Shown one piece after another: positions 10,601 through 22,508 of a stretch of DNA of 64,000 nt. Positions within the stretch are counted from its first letter, which is position 1. Each line of letters begins with the position of its first letter. The DNA is from Cliona cf. orientalis (lineage: Eukaryota > Porifera > Demospongiae > Clionaida > Clionaidae): the NCBI GenBank assembly GCA_963930775.1, contig OZ005700.1, positions 9,000,609 through 9,064,608 on the forward strand, given 5' to 3'. The translations under genes were made by a program, and so were the position numbers. The notes beneath the pieces were generated by a model. The model worked only from the letters and a program-made list of their open reading frames with translations, was not told the origin of the DNA and did no database searches.

Positions 10601-12304
10601 CAAAAAACCATCCCAACTCCAGCAAATAAACTATTTGGGAAAGAAATTTTGATCAACGATCCTACGATACCCAAACACATTCAAACACTCCTACAAGACC
10701 AGGTGTTCATGCAGAAGCTGTTTCTCCAGGAGGATGATGAAAATGACGACGATGAAGACCCTGACTCGATGGAAACTGTTGTAGGGCTATTGCAAAGTGC
10801 TATTGATCAGCTAAAGAACATGGAAGAAAGCGGCAGAATAAGTGAAGACCAGCTGATGCTGAAAGATGGAGAGATGAAGGATCAGAATAACCCCACAGAT
10901 CTAGAGAGGGAACAGGAACCATCCATGCTTACCTCACAGCTGGGTTGCACTTTATTCCCCACAGATAATCTCGTGGATCCTTGTTACATACGACTTAGCA
11001 TAAATCCTCAGATGATTAATGCCACTTTTAGATCCTTTAGTGTGCAACAGAACTCTTTAGGATCCACACCATCAGTCACTACAATGGAATGTGCTGTGAT
11101 CATATTACAAGGACAAACATCTGGTTGTCTGCCATTTCTCTGCCCGACAAGGGAAATCATAACAAATCTCATGGTGTCTCTTGATGGTAACTCATTCGAG
11201 TGTTTGGTACAACCGAATCTTAAGCTCCCTGATAATATGGGAACTGGAGATACCAGTACATATATAGGGAGCATTAGTCATATACAAACAAGTAGTGGTT
11301 TGTATAGAGCCTGTGACCTGGAAAAGTGTGAAAAGCGTAATTCGCACACAGGACTCAAGTACACATGTAATTCTACAAGATCAGATCAACTCTCAAAGGA
11401 GTCACTTGTTGTGCAAGAGCTAGCCGGTGAACTACAAGGTCAATTACCTCAAAAAACTCAGCTAAAGAACATGGAAGAAAGCGGCAGAATAAGTGAAGAC
11501 CAGCAGATGCTGGAAGATGGAGAGATGAAGGATCAGAATAACTCCACAGATCTAGAGAGGGAACAGGAACCATCCATGCTTACCTCACAGCTGGGTTGCA
11601 CTTTATTCCCCACAGATAATCTCGTGGATCCTTGTTACATACGACTTAGCATAAATCCTCAGATGATTAACGCCACTTTTAGATCCTTTAGTGTGCAACA
11701 GAACTCTTTAGGATCCACACCATCAGTCACTACAATGGAATGTGCTGTGATCATACTACAAGGACAAACATCTGGTTGTCTGCCATTTCTCTGCCCGACA
11801 AGGGAAATCATAACAAATCTCATGGTGTCTCTTGATGGTAACTCATTCGAGTGTTTGGTACAACCGAATCTTAAGCTCCCTGATAATATGGAAACTGGAG
11901 ATACCAGTACATATATAGGGAGTATTAGTCATATACAAACAAGTAGTGGTTTGTATAGAGCCTGTGACCTGGAAAAGTGTGAAAAGCGTAATTCGCACAC
12001 AGGACTCAAGTACACATGTAATTCTACAAGATCAGATCAACTCTCAAAGGAGTCACTTGTTGTGCAAGAGCTAGTCGGTGAACTACATGGTCAATCACTT
12101 AAAAAAACTCAGCTAAAGAACATGGAAGAAGACGGCAGAAGTGAAGACCAGCAAATGCTGAAGGATGGAGAGATGAAGGGTCAGAATAACCCCGCAGATC
12201 TAGAGAGGGAGCAGGAAGAAATGAAAAGCAGTGAGTCACAAGCTGATGCTCTATCGAAGCTTGTCTCACAGCTGCAGAGTGCTGTTGACAAACTTGATGG
12301 TTAG
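7649..12304 (+). CDS. Secreted animal haem peroxidase (peroxidasin/myeloperoxidase family) with three C-terminal Cys-rich repeats
   Basis: Two exons, 7649-8717 and 9063-12304 (345-bp intron, phase 1), 1436 residues. ATG 7649 is chosen because it opens a signal peptide (AIITWLLFVSQLW) just after a TATA box; an upstream in-frame methionine at 7592 gives no better signal. Residues about 30-140 are a helical, charged propeptide-like region. The peroxidase domain follows (about 150-700): distal QWGQFLDHD with the His near residue 250, REHNR with the Arg near 402, and proximal RFGHS with the His near 481, then LNIQRGRDHG. The catalytic set looks complete, so it should use H2O2 at the cell surface or extracellularly. 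From about 715, three Cys-rich repeats follow (DNA starts 10136, 10973 and 11624). AATAAA lies at 12319. The substrate is unknown. Confidence 0.93.
10136..12230 (+). repeat. Coding tandem repeat, three units, in peroxidase copy 2
   Basis: Units start at about 10136, 10973 and 11624; the last two are spaced 651 bp and nearly identical. The first carries the same acidic insert as the first unit of copy 1 (PANKLFGKE, then DDENDDDEDPDS). Units 2 and 3 use a linker with MLTSQLGCTLFPTDN that is absent from copy 1, so they were amplified independently of the copy 1 units. Confidence 0.9.
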
Positions 12305-13452
12305 TCATAGTGTCACAAAATAAACCGTGATATCAACAAATTTGTAGTGAGTAGATTTGTAGTGAGTATAATTTTAATTATACAGGTAGCTACGTAGTGT
12401 AGAAGAGTGAAAGTTTTTTCATCAATAATTGCACTAGATCTATCAAAGATTTTCTTTTCAGTACCTGGAGTGTAGCTGTATAGTTGCAGGAATAAAGTTA
12501 GTTTTGTTGTTGTATATAGCCAATGGATTTGTTTACTGATACTTTCTCAAATTTGATGTTCCCCTCACTAGTACTGTTTGCTATCATTTATCACAATCAC
12601 AGAAACTTTCAAAGCCGAAAATTCTATAAATATAACAGTATAGTGATTTAATACCGCCAACATTAAATACAATTTCCCCCATTGCTGGGAAACAGTATGC
12701 AAGTACTGAACCCATATTATCATCATACATTATAGGGAAACTGAGTACAGTGCTATACCATAATCACACTTTGTTTGTGCTCTTAGGGAAACAATAGCAC
12801 ATGATTATTATGGGGTGCCAAGTCATAGTGTTTACAGCTAAATGCTGTATCTCTCACTGATATAGCATAAAATTTAATATGATACAAGTTATATAATATA
12901 CATCTGAGTCTGAGTTTGCATAATGATATAATTATCTAGATTAGAATAATTATAAATGTATAATAATTTATAATAATATGGATCAGGTATATTATAGTTG
13001 CTAATTCATTATACATGTGTGTTTGTCAGTTCTCTGTACAAACTTCACTTTGATTGGCAGTTTATACTTTGCCTGTATGAAGGCCAGCTTGGCAGTGCTG
13101 GCCGAGGGACTAGTGAACTCAACAATCATCTTTCCTGCCTTCACGTTGGCTATGAAGTGATCCACAGAGCCTTTCCCCTTCCCCATACGCACTTCCAGCG
13201 GCTTCTTAGTCACAGGAATATGAGGGAATGTTCTGATCCAAATCTTTAGCCCCTTTCTCCCCACAGTCTTTAAGATGGCCATCCTAGCCGCTTCTATCTG
13301 CGCGGCCTTCAGCCTGATGCTCTCACAAGCGTAGATCCCGTAGTCTCCAAAGTGAAGAGGGGGCTTGGTCACACCTTCTGGGGGAACAACTGGCAAAACT
13401 GCTCGGATGTTCTTGTGTGACTTGCGATATTTCATTCTATTTGGTCGCAGCA
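12305..13452. repeat. Segmental duplication, copy 2 (peroxidase 3' flank plus MRPL16 exon 2)
   Basis: Matches 5112-6268 almost base for base, with scattered indels (for example 4-10 bp differences near 12345, 12392 and 12910). Homology ends at the MRPL16 methionine. Besides the peroxidase AATAAA (12319) and the MRPL16 3' end, the 12305-13000 stretch shows nothing recognisable. Confidence 0.92.
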
Positions 13453-13616
13453 GCATGCTACGCACACTCTAGGGATAAGAGGGGAAAAATTATTCAGTCT
13501 AATTTTTTCAGTCCTAAGTATAGGCATACCACATAGGGAAGAGGTGAGGCAGGTGGACGGTTGTGAATTGGCAGTCCAAACAGCCATGGAGTTCTAGAGC
13601 ACAAAGATCTTGCCAT
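13001..13616 (-). CDS. MRPL16: Mitochondrial ribosomal protein uL16m, complete copy
   Basis: Two exons: 13530-13616 and 13001-13468, with a 61-bp phase-0 intron. The acceptor at 13469 has a good pyrimidine tract. Product 184 residues. Exon 1 gives a 29-residue Arg/Ser-rich start (MARSLCSRTPWLFG) typical of a mitochondrial targeting peptide. Exon 2 gives SVRS followed by the uL16 body with LLRPNRMKYRK and MGKGKG. uL16 sits at the tRNA-binding face of the mitochondrial large ribosomal subunit. The gene is convergent with peroxidase copy 2. It is probably the functional copy, since only this one keeps the targeting exon. Confidence 0.88.
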
Positions 13617-14051
13617 TTGAAAGGTCAAAGGTTACACTTGCACGTGGGTATATGGATCCGCAGAATCTGGATTTGGAATGGAAATGGTACATACGCCTAA
13701 TCGCGTTCCGCTGCAGGTCTATTCTCCATTTCTAAAGCTGCCTGGCTTCATCTATGCAAGACTGGAAATGTCAGGCCACCATGAGAGCCAGTCAGCGATG
13801 ATGAATATGGTGCAGGTGGTGGGGCACAGGATTAGGAAGCAGGCGTATATATAATCATTATAATATTATAGGAAGTGAAATAGGAAGATAAAAGGCTCGA
13901 TACAACTTGTACACACAAAATATTAAACACAAAAGGATGATGAAAATATGAATACTGAACACCCTTTCACACAAATCATGCACACATACACACTATGTAC
14001 AATACAAACACGGCACTCAAACAATACCATGAACGGTAGCTAGCTACAAAG
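13617..14051. other. Intergenic region between MRPL16 and ASB gene
   Basis: 435 bp upstream of the MRPL16 start and downstream of the ASB stop. No coding frame, repeat or clear motif was recognised; it should hold the MRPL16 promoter and the ASB polyadenylation site. Confidence 0.5.
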
Positions 14052-16036
14052 CTATGTCTGGAACCAATCCTTGAGAAGAATGTAGTGCTGTAGTCTGAAG
14101 GGCAGTCCCAGTTCACTGACCGTCTCCTCGTTTACCGGCACCTGCATGGCCCCTCGTATCACCAAACGACACTCGCTGGCCAGGGACATCCCCCTTCCCT
14201 CGTCTCTCAGCACCATCAGCAGTTTGTGTGTCTGGACGGGAAGAAAGTTCCACCTTTGTGCGGCCACCTCCAAGTTGAATCCCCTTAGCTCACACTTCCT
14301 GCGACCGGGCTTTATCAGCGCAGCGCCGGCAGCAAGGAGAAATATCACACTCCCCTCTCGCACGAATGAGTTCTTTTCCTCGGGTGTAAGTTGGCGACGT
14401 AGCACGCAGTACAGAGGCGTCTCGTGCTGGATGTTCTTACAGTTCACCAAAACAGTGCGAGGATGATAAGAAAGGAGATATCTGCAAATGTCCGTGTGGC
14501 CATAGAAGGCGGCATAGTGAAGGGGCTTGTTGCAGTAGACCTCGGTCGGTTGGTCGGGCTTGGCTCCGTAGCGAATGAGCAGCTTAACCATCCCCAGTTG
14601 ACCGTACTTGCACGCCATGTGAATTGGTGCTAAGTGACGTCGAAATTCGTTGTTGGGGTCGATCTTTACTTGTGACTTGAGCACCATATTGGCCACTGCC
14701 ACGGCCCCTGCCCTGGCACAGTGGTACAGGAGGGACACCAACTGAGTCTTAATGTGCTTTATCTCCTCCGGTGACGCCTTGGCAAGGTATTTCTCCGTAC
14801 TCTGCATGAGCTCGAGGGCAACGTCTGCGTGTTCATGACACATGGCGATCATTGCTGGGAGGTCCGGCCAATAGCAGCCCAGCGGGATGGGGGAAGCCCC
14901 CTGTGATAGAAGAAAGTTGACGATGTCAAGGTTACCGACCTGCGCTGCGGCTGAGAGGGCAGTTTTGCCGTACACCCCCTTGGTGTTGATCGGCACTCCT
15001 TTTTCAAGAAGTTTCTTCAAATTATCAAAGTCCTCCTTCTCTGCGGCGTGGTAGAGAGAGACCTCTGCTGGAAGAGGAGAGTCATTCCACTCTTTCAGCT
15101 TCACCGTCAGCTCCTTGGTCGGTGAAAGATCGATGGCAGTCTTCCCCTGAGCATTCTTAAGACTCTTGCAAGCTTTATGCGACAGTAACAGCTCTGTAGC
15201 CTCCACGTCACCTTTCTCCGCGGTGACGTGGAGGGCAGTAGTCCCATCAGGCTCCTGGTAGTTGACGTTCACACCCATCTCGATAAAATCCAAAAGAATC
15301 TGTTTGAGGGAGATCGAAGAATCGTTAGAGGGCGATGACCTAGCCACCTCTACAAAGACGCTTCTCCCTGGAGAGGTTTGGAGGAGGCAGTTGGGATAGT
15401 TGAGACAAAGCAGCCTCACCGCCTCAATATTGCCAAACTGAGCAGCCAGGATAGCTAAGCTTTGGAGCTCTGTCTTCACCTGATACTGGGAGGGATTGGA
15501 GATGTGTGGTAGGAGCACAAGAAATGCGTCCATTCGATCGACGGTGACACACCTCTGCAGTAACATCAAGATCTGATCGTCGTCAGCTCTGAGTAGCGAA
15601 TCGACGGGTAGGAATGAATTCATTCTGAGTATGTGGCCGAGCGTGGTCAACTTCAAGCTGCCCATAGCCTTCTGCAGGGCGTGGTAGACAAACCCCGCCT
15701 TAATGTTGTACTTGGTGTGGAGGAGATCAACGAGCTGCCTGTCGTTCTGGCAACTGGCGATGCTGTGATGGAACTTCTCCAAGCTCACTTGCTCACAGAT
15801 CTGTTCCAGCTCTTCCGTGTCGCTGTCCGATTCCGGTTCCTCCACGGGCGGAGGGGGCTGTGAGTGAGCGTGTGTGTGCGTGCATGTGTGTATCATTTTG
15901 TGAGTAGTAAATACAGCTTTAGAGTAATGAATGACCAGGGTATCATATTATATGTAAATTACATTCGGGAAGCACAACTCAATTCATATTTGTAATGTTC
16001 TGTGTGTATATTGTACATGTGTAGTATACATGTAAC

Positions 16037-16098
<62 letters not shown>

Positions 16099-16626
16099 AC
16101 GTGTGGTACAAAACTATTGGTATTCATGTTACTCTAATTAGTAGCAATAACTTTGATATAGATATAGAGCGAGTACTATGCAAGAGATCGCCCTATTGCC
16201 TACTGGACGCATATACGAAGATACATGTGCTATAAAATACAAGACTGAGATTATTGGATAGGGGGGTATGAAAAGGAGGCCCGGGGTGGAGGGAGGGGGC
16301 ACAGGGTACATAGGGGACACACACACAGAGGCACATGCGATCACCACTGAAAGTCACATATAGGTCAAAGGTAAATGTTGGTGGTACGTGATTTGGGTCA
16401 GGCTGCATATGCCTGGTGTGTGTCTGTTTGTATTAGGAAATCAACGTAAACAGTTTTTGATTGACGATACAGCCGTAGATGAGGGCTCCATTCGTGAATG
16501 GTTTACTTTGGGAACAGATAGCTAGCTATACTGAAACCTATACAACACACACACACACACACACTAGCCAGACTCAATTGCCCTACCAAAATTGAAGGAA
16601 GGCTGAAATGTGTAGACAGACACAAG

Positions 16627-16671
<45 letters not shown>

Positions 16672-18281
16672 GGCTGTTTCTTAAAAAAAAATAACTTTTT
16701 GGCCCTTCAGCTCCATGAATAAAATAATAATTATGCTGTAGCAAGCAATTGGCGTGATTGGGGTATATACCGTATCATACAGTTGCAATGTGACTAGCAG
16801 CAGCGCATGAATTAAGGCACACTACAATGACTGCTGGACAGCTGCTTCTAATTTGCCGCAATAGGGGGATTTCCCCTTAGCCTGTGGTGCCAGCATGCTT
16901 AAACAATTGGACAATTGGGTTGTCCCATGCTTGCACTGCACTTCCTGCACAATTGGTCAATAGAAGCCCAGACCTGGCTAAAATTAATCATCAAACTCAA
17001 AAGATGCACAAGTCACGCATCATCAGTTGATATCGAACCATTATGGCATGTAGATTCTGTGCTATTCAAGAAAGTCCCAAATCAGGTGCCTAGGGAAATA
17101 TCACAATATTCCCCCTCCAGACTAACATGATGATATAGGATATCACAAACAGCTTGCCCAGTGTACCAGTACTAGGATGAAATGAAAAGCTTTAAGCCAA
17201 GCAAAACTAACTACACATCCTAGTAGAGGCTTCATTAACCTGCACACATCTTGAAATTGCTTTTTGATAAAAGAAAAAAAAAACCCACATCACAGGATTG
17301 GTAAAGTACTCTAGCGTCTGCAGGGAAGTCCTTTCTCTTTCTGTTGGGTCGAGGGAATAACCTCATGAGCAGATATGACTCCCTCTCCCTCTCCCTTCTC
17401 TCTCTGATATCAGTTTGTAAATTCTTACAAGTAAGGAAAGGTGGGCAGGGGTATGCATCGACCCTTCTATATAGTTCTACACAATTATTACAGCAGGTGG
17501 ACCCAGCCCCCTAGCCTTCCCACCTCCAGGTTTGGACTGCCTTGGCCCTTGACCTGTCGTGTGACATATCACATAAACAACAAGACAAGTCAGGAAACAG
17601 GTACAGGTCCACGGCCCTAGCTCAAAGAATACCAAAGCACAACTGTATGGGATCCCAGCACCATACATGTACACGCAGAATCACAACCTTCAAAGAGATA
17701 CCATAATACAAAAATGCTAACAAACTTCATAATAATATACATGATTACGTCCTGCGGGGAGGGGGAGGGGGATACATGACTTACGCATATGCATGACTGA
17801 AATCACACACACACACATCACGGCAACACTAGAGCACACACAATGTACTATGTACATGTATTAAATGTTACATGTAATGCATACATGTGCATACTCGACA
17901 ATATTTGGATTGCATAGAGTGACACACACAAATAAGCCTCAATCGTTCAAGCCATCTCTCTCTCCCCCTAGGCTACGAAAGAGAGCCTTGATTCGAGCGG
18001 AGGATACTAGGCACACGGTCCGACACTTTGACTCAAAGGCACCTCCATGAAAGTGATGCATCACATGCATATAAATAGGCTCTTAGTTTCACAGCATGTT
18101 TGTACTGTTAAAGATTCTTATGTGTACTTACACTGTATTTTCTGATGGCAGCAAACTCTGATGTGATGTCTACGGTGGTGGACGTTGCCTGCTGCGACTG
18201 AGACGAGCCGCGAGAGCGAGGCGTGTAGTTGGCATATTCGTCGTCCTCATCGTTGTAAAATCTAGATCCCTCGGCGCCCAT
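14052..18281 (-). CDS. Ankyrin-repeat and SOCS-box (ASB) protein
   Basis: Two exons: 18132-18281 (50 codons, ATG 18281) and 14052-15857, separated by a 2.27-kb phase-0 intron; about 651 residues. The N-terminus is acidic and Ser/Gln-rich (NDEDDEYANY), then PPPPVEEPESDSDTEEL. The centre has several ankyrin repeats (for example GTTALHVTAEKGDVEATELL, KTALSAAAQVGNLDIVNFLL, APIHMACKYGQLGMVKLLI, KPLHYAAFYGHTDICRYLL). The last 40 residues are a SOCS box: SECRLVIRGAM, then LGLPFRLQHYILL. ASB proteins are substrate receptors of Cullin-5/Elongin B-C ubiquitin ligases; the substrate cannot be read from the sequence. The ortholog number among the ASB family is not assigned. Confidence 0.9.
16040..16098. 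repeat. (GT)n microsatellite in ASB intron
   Basis: About 58 bp of uninterrupted GT. A second tract, (GA)n, lies at about 16631-16669 in the same intron. The rest of the 15858-18131 intron shows no coding signal. Confidence 0.95.
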
Positions 18282-18594
18282 ACTCCTCCGGCCGCCACGC
18301 TAGTTTTAAAAGAGGGCTATACACACAGCAGCGATCGAGCTAGGTTGGGAGATCTTGCTAGGGGTGGAGAGAAATAGCGCTGGTCTTCACTTCAATTACT
18401 TCCCACGAGTAAGAACAGCTTTATGTTGTTGCAATGAGAGCAGTTGACAGAGGCTTCTCCTGATTGAGTTTTCCTTCAATCGATCTGGTGGTAAACACTG
18501 GGAAATAGGGGGGGATATAGGGAAAGTGTACAAATAAGGGAATCCCCCGCTGGAAACCACGCCCACTCCACTTCGATGATGCGTGATCTGGAGC
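18282..18594. promoter_or_regulatory. Shared divergent promoter, ASB / sideroflexin
   Basis: 313 bp between the ASB start codon (18281, -) and the sideroflexin start codon (18595, +). No TATA box is evident. A bidirectional promoter is inferred from spacing alone. Confidence 0.5.
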
Positions 18595-20832
18595 ATGGAA
18601 GATGTCAAAGGTCGAGGTGAGACGGGTGCGACTACTGAAACGGAGCTGATACCCTCTCCTGTGGAAATTGATAAGCCGAGGTGGGACCAGGCAACGTTCC
18701 TAGGGCGACTCAACCATTTCTCCAGGGTCTGTAATCCCTTCCTGCTACTCAAACCGAGAACTGAGTATGAGCACTCCAGACAGCTTGTCGAACAAGCCAG
18801 GTACAACAGTAATGTTTGATGGTATCACTCACACTCAATGGACTGTGATATCCCCATTTCTCCAGCATTTATATTCATGTGTGTATATTCTCTCCCCCCG
18901 CCCCCCCCCCCCCCCCCCTTCAGGAAAGGCCAGGTCCCCAAGGGTACTACAGTTGAGCAGCTGTATGCAGCTAAGGTGCTCTATGACTCCGCCTACCACC
19001 CAGACAGTGGGGAGCAGATGACAACGCTGGGGAGGATGTCTGCCCAGGTGCCTGGGGGCATGGTCATCATTGGAATACTACTGGCATATTACAAGTAAAT
19101 ATTAGGCTATGCTCTCTGCATGTTTATAATATTACACATGCTGTGTATATCAATAGATTGTCATGCACTCTATATTATGTAGAAATCACATGCATACATA
19201 CAGCACATGCACATAATATTGTTATGTACTCATGTACACACACACACACACACACACACGTGCACAGAACTACCCTGCAGGTGATAGGTGGCCAGTGGAT
19301 CAACCAATCCTTCAATGCTATGGTCAACTACACTAATAGAAATGCCAAGTCCAAAATCACCGACAAGTAAGTATGTAAGGCAAGGAGACGCAGCCACCAT
19401 ATGCCAAAGAGTGTACGAGTGACATTGTATTCACTTGCAATCTTTATCATAATGTTATGTTGTTACGGTGGATATAAACATCCTGGTTGAGTAACCTATA
19501 GCTATTCTCAGTATTTATTCCCCCCCCCCCCCCCCCCCCCCCCCGTTTGTCATAATTTGAAGTTTTGTGGTTGGTGTCCAGGATGTGGGGCATATACCTT
19601 TATACTCAGAAGGGAAATGGTCCATTAATATTTATTTGTTATGCCAGCATGCATGCATGGAGAAAAAAAGGTAATAGAGTGATTTGTTATAATGTCCGTC
19701 TGGTAGGCAGATTGCGATGGCTTACGTTGGTGCTACGTCAGGGGCTGTTATCGTCTCTGTTGGAATGAACATGATGGTCAAGGTAATGTTCGAAAATTAG
19801 TTAAAAAATTTTAGGAATTTCCTTTACATAATTGTTTAATGTGTGTGAGTATGTAGTCATGTATAATTATTATAATTAAATTATTAAATTTTCCCTCTTG
19901 TAGCGATCTCCCCCAATTTTCCAGCGGTGGGTTCCCTGCGTTGCCACGGCAGCAGCTAATTGCATCAACATCCCTGTCATGCGTCAGAGGGAGCTCATTG
20001 ATGGAGTGGCCGTTCTTAACGAGGAGGGAGAGACCCTTACCAAGTCGAGGGTAATGTCAGTGTTATCATAATGCTGATAATTGTTGACCTTTGTACCACC
20101 CCCTCAGCGTGCAGCTGCCAAGGGCGTTTCGTTGACAGTGTTCTCTAGGATATGCATTGCCTCCCCCATAATGAGTAAGACCCTGGTAATTAGTGTGTCA
20201 CACATCCTCTTTACAATCATCTCCTGAATGCCATGCTTGCAGTTCTGGTACCAGTGGTCATGGAAAAGCTGGAAAGATATCGTTTCTTCAACGTAAGTTA
20301 GTACATATAGTTTGTTGTTTTGCAGAGTAAGAAGCCTCACTTTCATCAATAAACCAATTCCGTGGTTTGGCAAGCATTCTGGCAATCATTTATTTTGTCT
20401 CTCTCTTGTGCATACAGCGAGGCCTGGTGTTCTCAGCTGGAGTACAGATCCTTCTCTCCGGACTGTGGTAAGCTGTTGGCCACACGTCGTTGTTGTATAC
20501 CAACATGGTGTCTACGAAATCAATGCTTTGTATAATGTTATGGCTATGTACATACCTGCATCACTCAACTGTTCACTCATAACCCCCCTCCTTCCCATCC
20601 TTTACATCTGCACAGCCATTTCACTCAAGCAAAAACAATATTATTTTCGTAATCCACCCCACTTTTCTCATTCCCTCTCTCCAGCTTGTTCTTTAGCGTG
20701 CCCCTGAGCTGTTCCCTGTTCCCTCAGCTCAACTCTGTGAAGGTGTCCAACCTAGAGCAGTCAGCCCAGCTGGAGATCCAGGCCCGGGGAGGGCAGGTAC
20801 CTGACAAAGTCTTCTTCAACAAAGGACTCTGA
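18595..20832 (+). CDS. SFXN: Sideroflexin, mitochondrial inner-membrane amino-acid (serine) transporter family
   Basis: Nine exons: 18595-18800, 18924-19094, 19268-19366, 19707-19792, 19904-20050, 20108-20174, 20243-20292, 20418-20467, 20695-20832; 337 residues, the usual family length. Family signatures in order: [69 protein letters not shown] and the C-terminal FNKGL. Hydrophobic stretches match the usual five membrane helices. Vertebrate SFXN1/3 import serine into mitochondria for one-carbon metabolism; which paralog this is cannot be decided. The exon 2 acceptor is preceded by a long poly-C tract (about 18899-18918), and the intron after exon 3 contains a C-run at about 19520-19544. Confidence 0.95.
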
Positions 20833-21309
20833 GCTCAGTGTATACACTAAATCATCAATCTAATACCTTGTCAGGTACTCTACTGGTAGAGAAAAATTTA
20901 GAAAATTATCACCAGATTCAAATAATATGATCACAGTTAAGTTATTTCTGTGTTGAAATGTTTGTCATTGGAATTTGGCGTTTCAATTTGATTTGCAGTG
21001 TACAATACAAAAGCGGCTACCTCATTAAATGAGAGAATGTCAAAAAGTGCATAATGTGGACAAAAAATGATGATATTGTGTCGATTTAGATTCGAAAAAT
21101 TAAAGGGGCACGTCCTTTCTTGCCTTCCACCTTACCTAACAGTACCTGTATGTGAAGCTGTCTCTGTCAGACATGAAATACTGTCACCACTTTCTCAACC
21201 GAGAATCGACGGCCCAGATAAAACCTGCACGGGCACACAGGGGGGTGGGGGGAGGGGGGGATTAGAGGGAGGGGAGCGTGGGGGATATAATATTATGCAA
21301 CTCATGCAC
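20833..21309. other. Intergenic region between convergent genes
   Basis: About 480 bp between the sideroflexin stop and the stop of the BNIP3-like gene. It is AT-rich with a G-rich patch at about 21240-21290. No feature is recognised; it should hold two 3' UTRs. Confidence 0.5.
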
Positions 21310-22508
21310 TCACCCTATTCCAAAGAATGCCAGGTGGGTCAGCAGGAGAACTGGTACCAGCAAGAACAACACTCTACAGTTTGGGAAATAAATTTTGTAG
21401 TATATAATGTCCACAAAATGGCACAAATTCAGTAGATGCACTATCATTCAGGGATTATTTTTGTATACTTCTCTGTTGAGGTCCAAATAAGGAAATGCAC
21501 TAATTACAGGGACGTCCCAATGGAGGGAGTTACACTGTACTATCAACCTACCGTTTACAGCTTCTGGCCCGACCAGTTGAAGTAGGGGCACTCGTTGGCG
21601 GCGGAGCCGCAGAGATTTTGATAGGTTCATGGACCATCAACGGCTCAGCGACAGTGGATCCCTGTAATGTAAAACAGAGATTATGATGTCATAATGATGT
21701 CATAATAATGTAGTGGACTACAGGAAGAGAGAAAATAACTGAACGACATACGTAAAGTGTCTCTGGTTCATTTTCATCATCATTTGCTGCAAACCGCACC
21801 TCAAACCTACAATGCATCATATGACCAGTGCATACATGTAAAGAGTGTCAAGCATACAGGAACAGACAAAAGTACCGCGTTACAAGTTGTAGCTGAACAA
21901 GCATTGTGAATAAAAGAGAAACCTGTTACCAGCTGCAGTCTACAGAGTAGCTACGTAGTAGGACATACAACAGCTGTAAACTTATGCACATAGCATGGAG
22001 GAGGTGGTCCACTCCTTGCATATTATAAATTGCTACGTACAAACCACTTCTAAACTGCACAGATTTGTACTGTACAATGTCATCCACCTAGTAAAGCACT
22101 AGCAATCACTGCCATCTTCCTAACATAAGACATTTAATTACAAGGGGATGGGAATTGGCTTTCTACCCTCAAAATGAGGCTTGTTAAAAGTTGGTAGGCT
22201 CACAGCTCTGGGGTTGTCCGTTCTCCCTCCTCTGAGACTGCTGCTGCCAGTAGCTCCTCCATCTTCTCCTTAGATTGGCTGTGGACCAGGGTTCCTTCTT
22301 GCTGGTGCTGAGGCACCTCCACCCAGGACTCTGGTAGCGTACATTTGTAGTTTGTAGCACAAATAGATACACGAATAGGGTGGGGCGACCAGAAATGACA
22401 CATGTGCGTGAAGTAGAGAGAAAGTATGCAGTTCACAGGGACGAGAGTGACTGACTCATGAAGCTTTTTACCTTGCATTGATTTTCTATCTTTGTCTTCG
22501 GTAGCCAT
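21310..22508 (-). CDS. Small C-terminally anchored protein resembling BNIP3/NIX mitophagy receptor
   Basis: Five exons reading leftwards: 22472-22508, 22204-22330, 21752-21806, 21559-21661, 21310-21371; 127 residues, phases consistent. Near the N-terminus is ESWVEVP: a Trp-x-x-Val LC3-interacting core with Ser before the Trp, as in the SWVE(L) motif of BNIP3/BNIP3L. Residues about 38-50 read KMEELLAAAVSEEG, resembling the family block beginning with MEKILLDAQ. The middle is acidic, then Pro/Ser/Thr-rich. The C-terminus is one hydrophobic helix (LLFLLVPVLLLTHLAFFGIG) right before the stop, with the His and following glycines of the BNIP3 membrane helix. In animals BNIP3 sits in the outer mitochondrial membrane and recruits autophagosomes. 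The last exon depends on using the second of two adjacent AG acceptors (21372-21375); the first gives an immediate stop. Family assignment is moderate. Confidence 0.62.

Noticed and set aside
16040..16098. Functional element in the long GT tract
   Set aside because: Ordinary microsatellite; similar tracts occur throughout the window.
19268..19287. Sideroflexin exon 3 starting at the CAG before GTGATAGG
   Set aside because: That acceptor breaks the frame (immediate TGA); the upstream AG at 19266-19267 restores the conserved [11 protein letters not shown] region.
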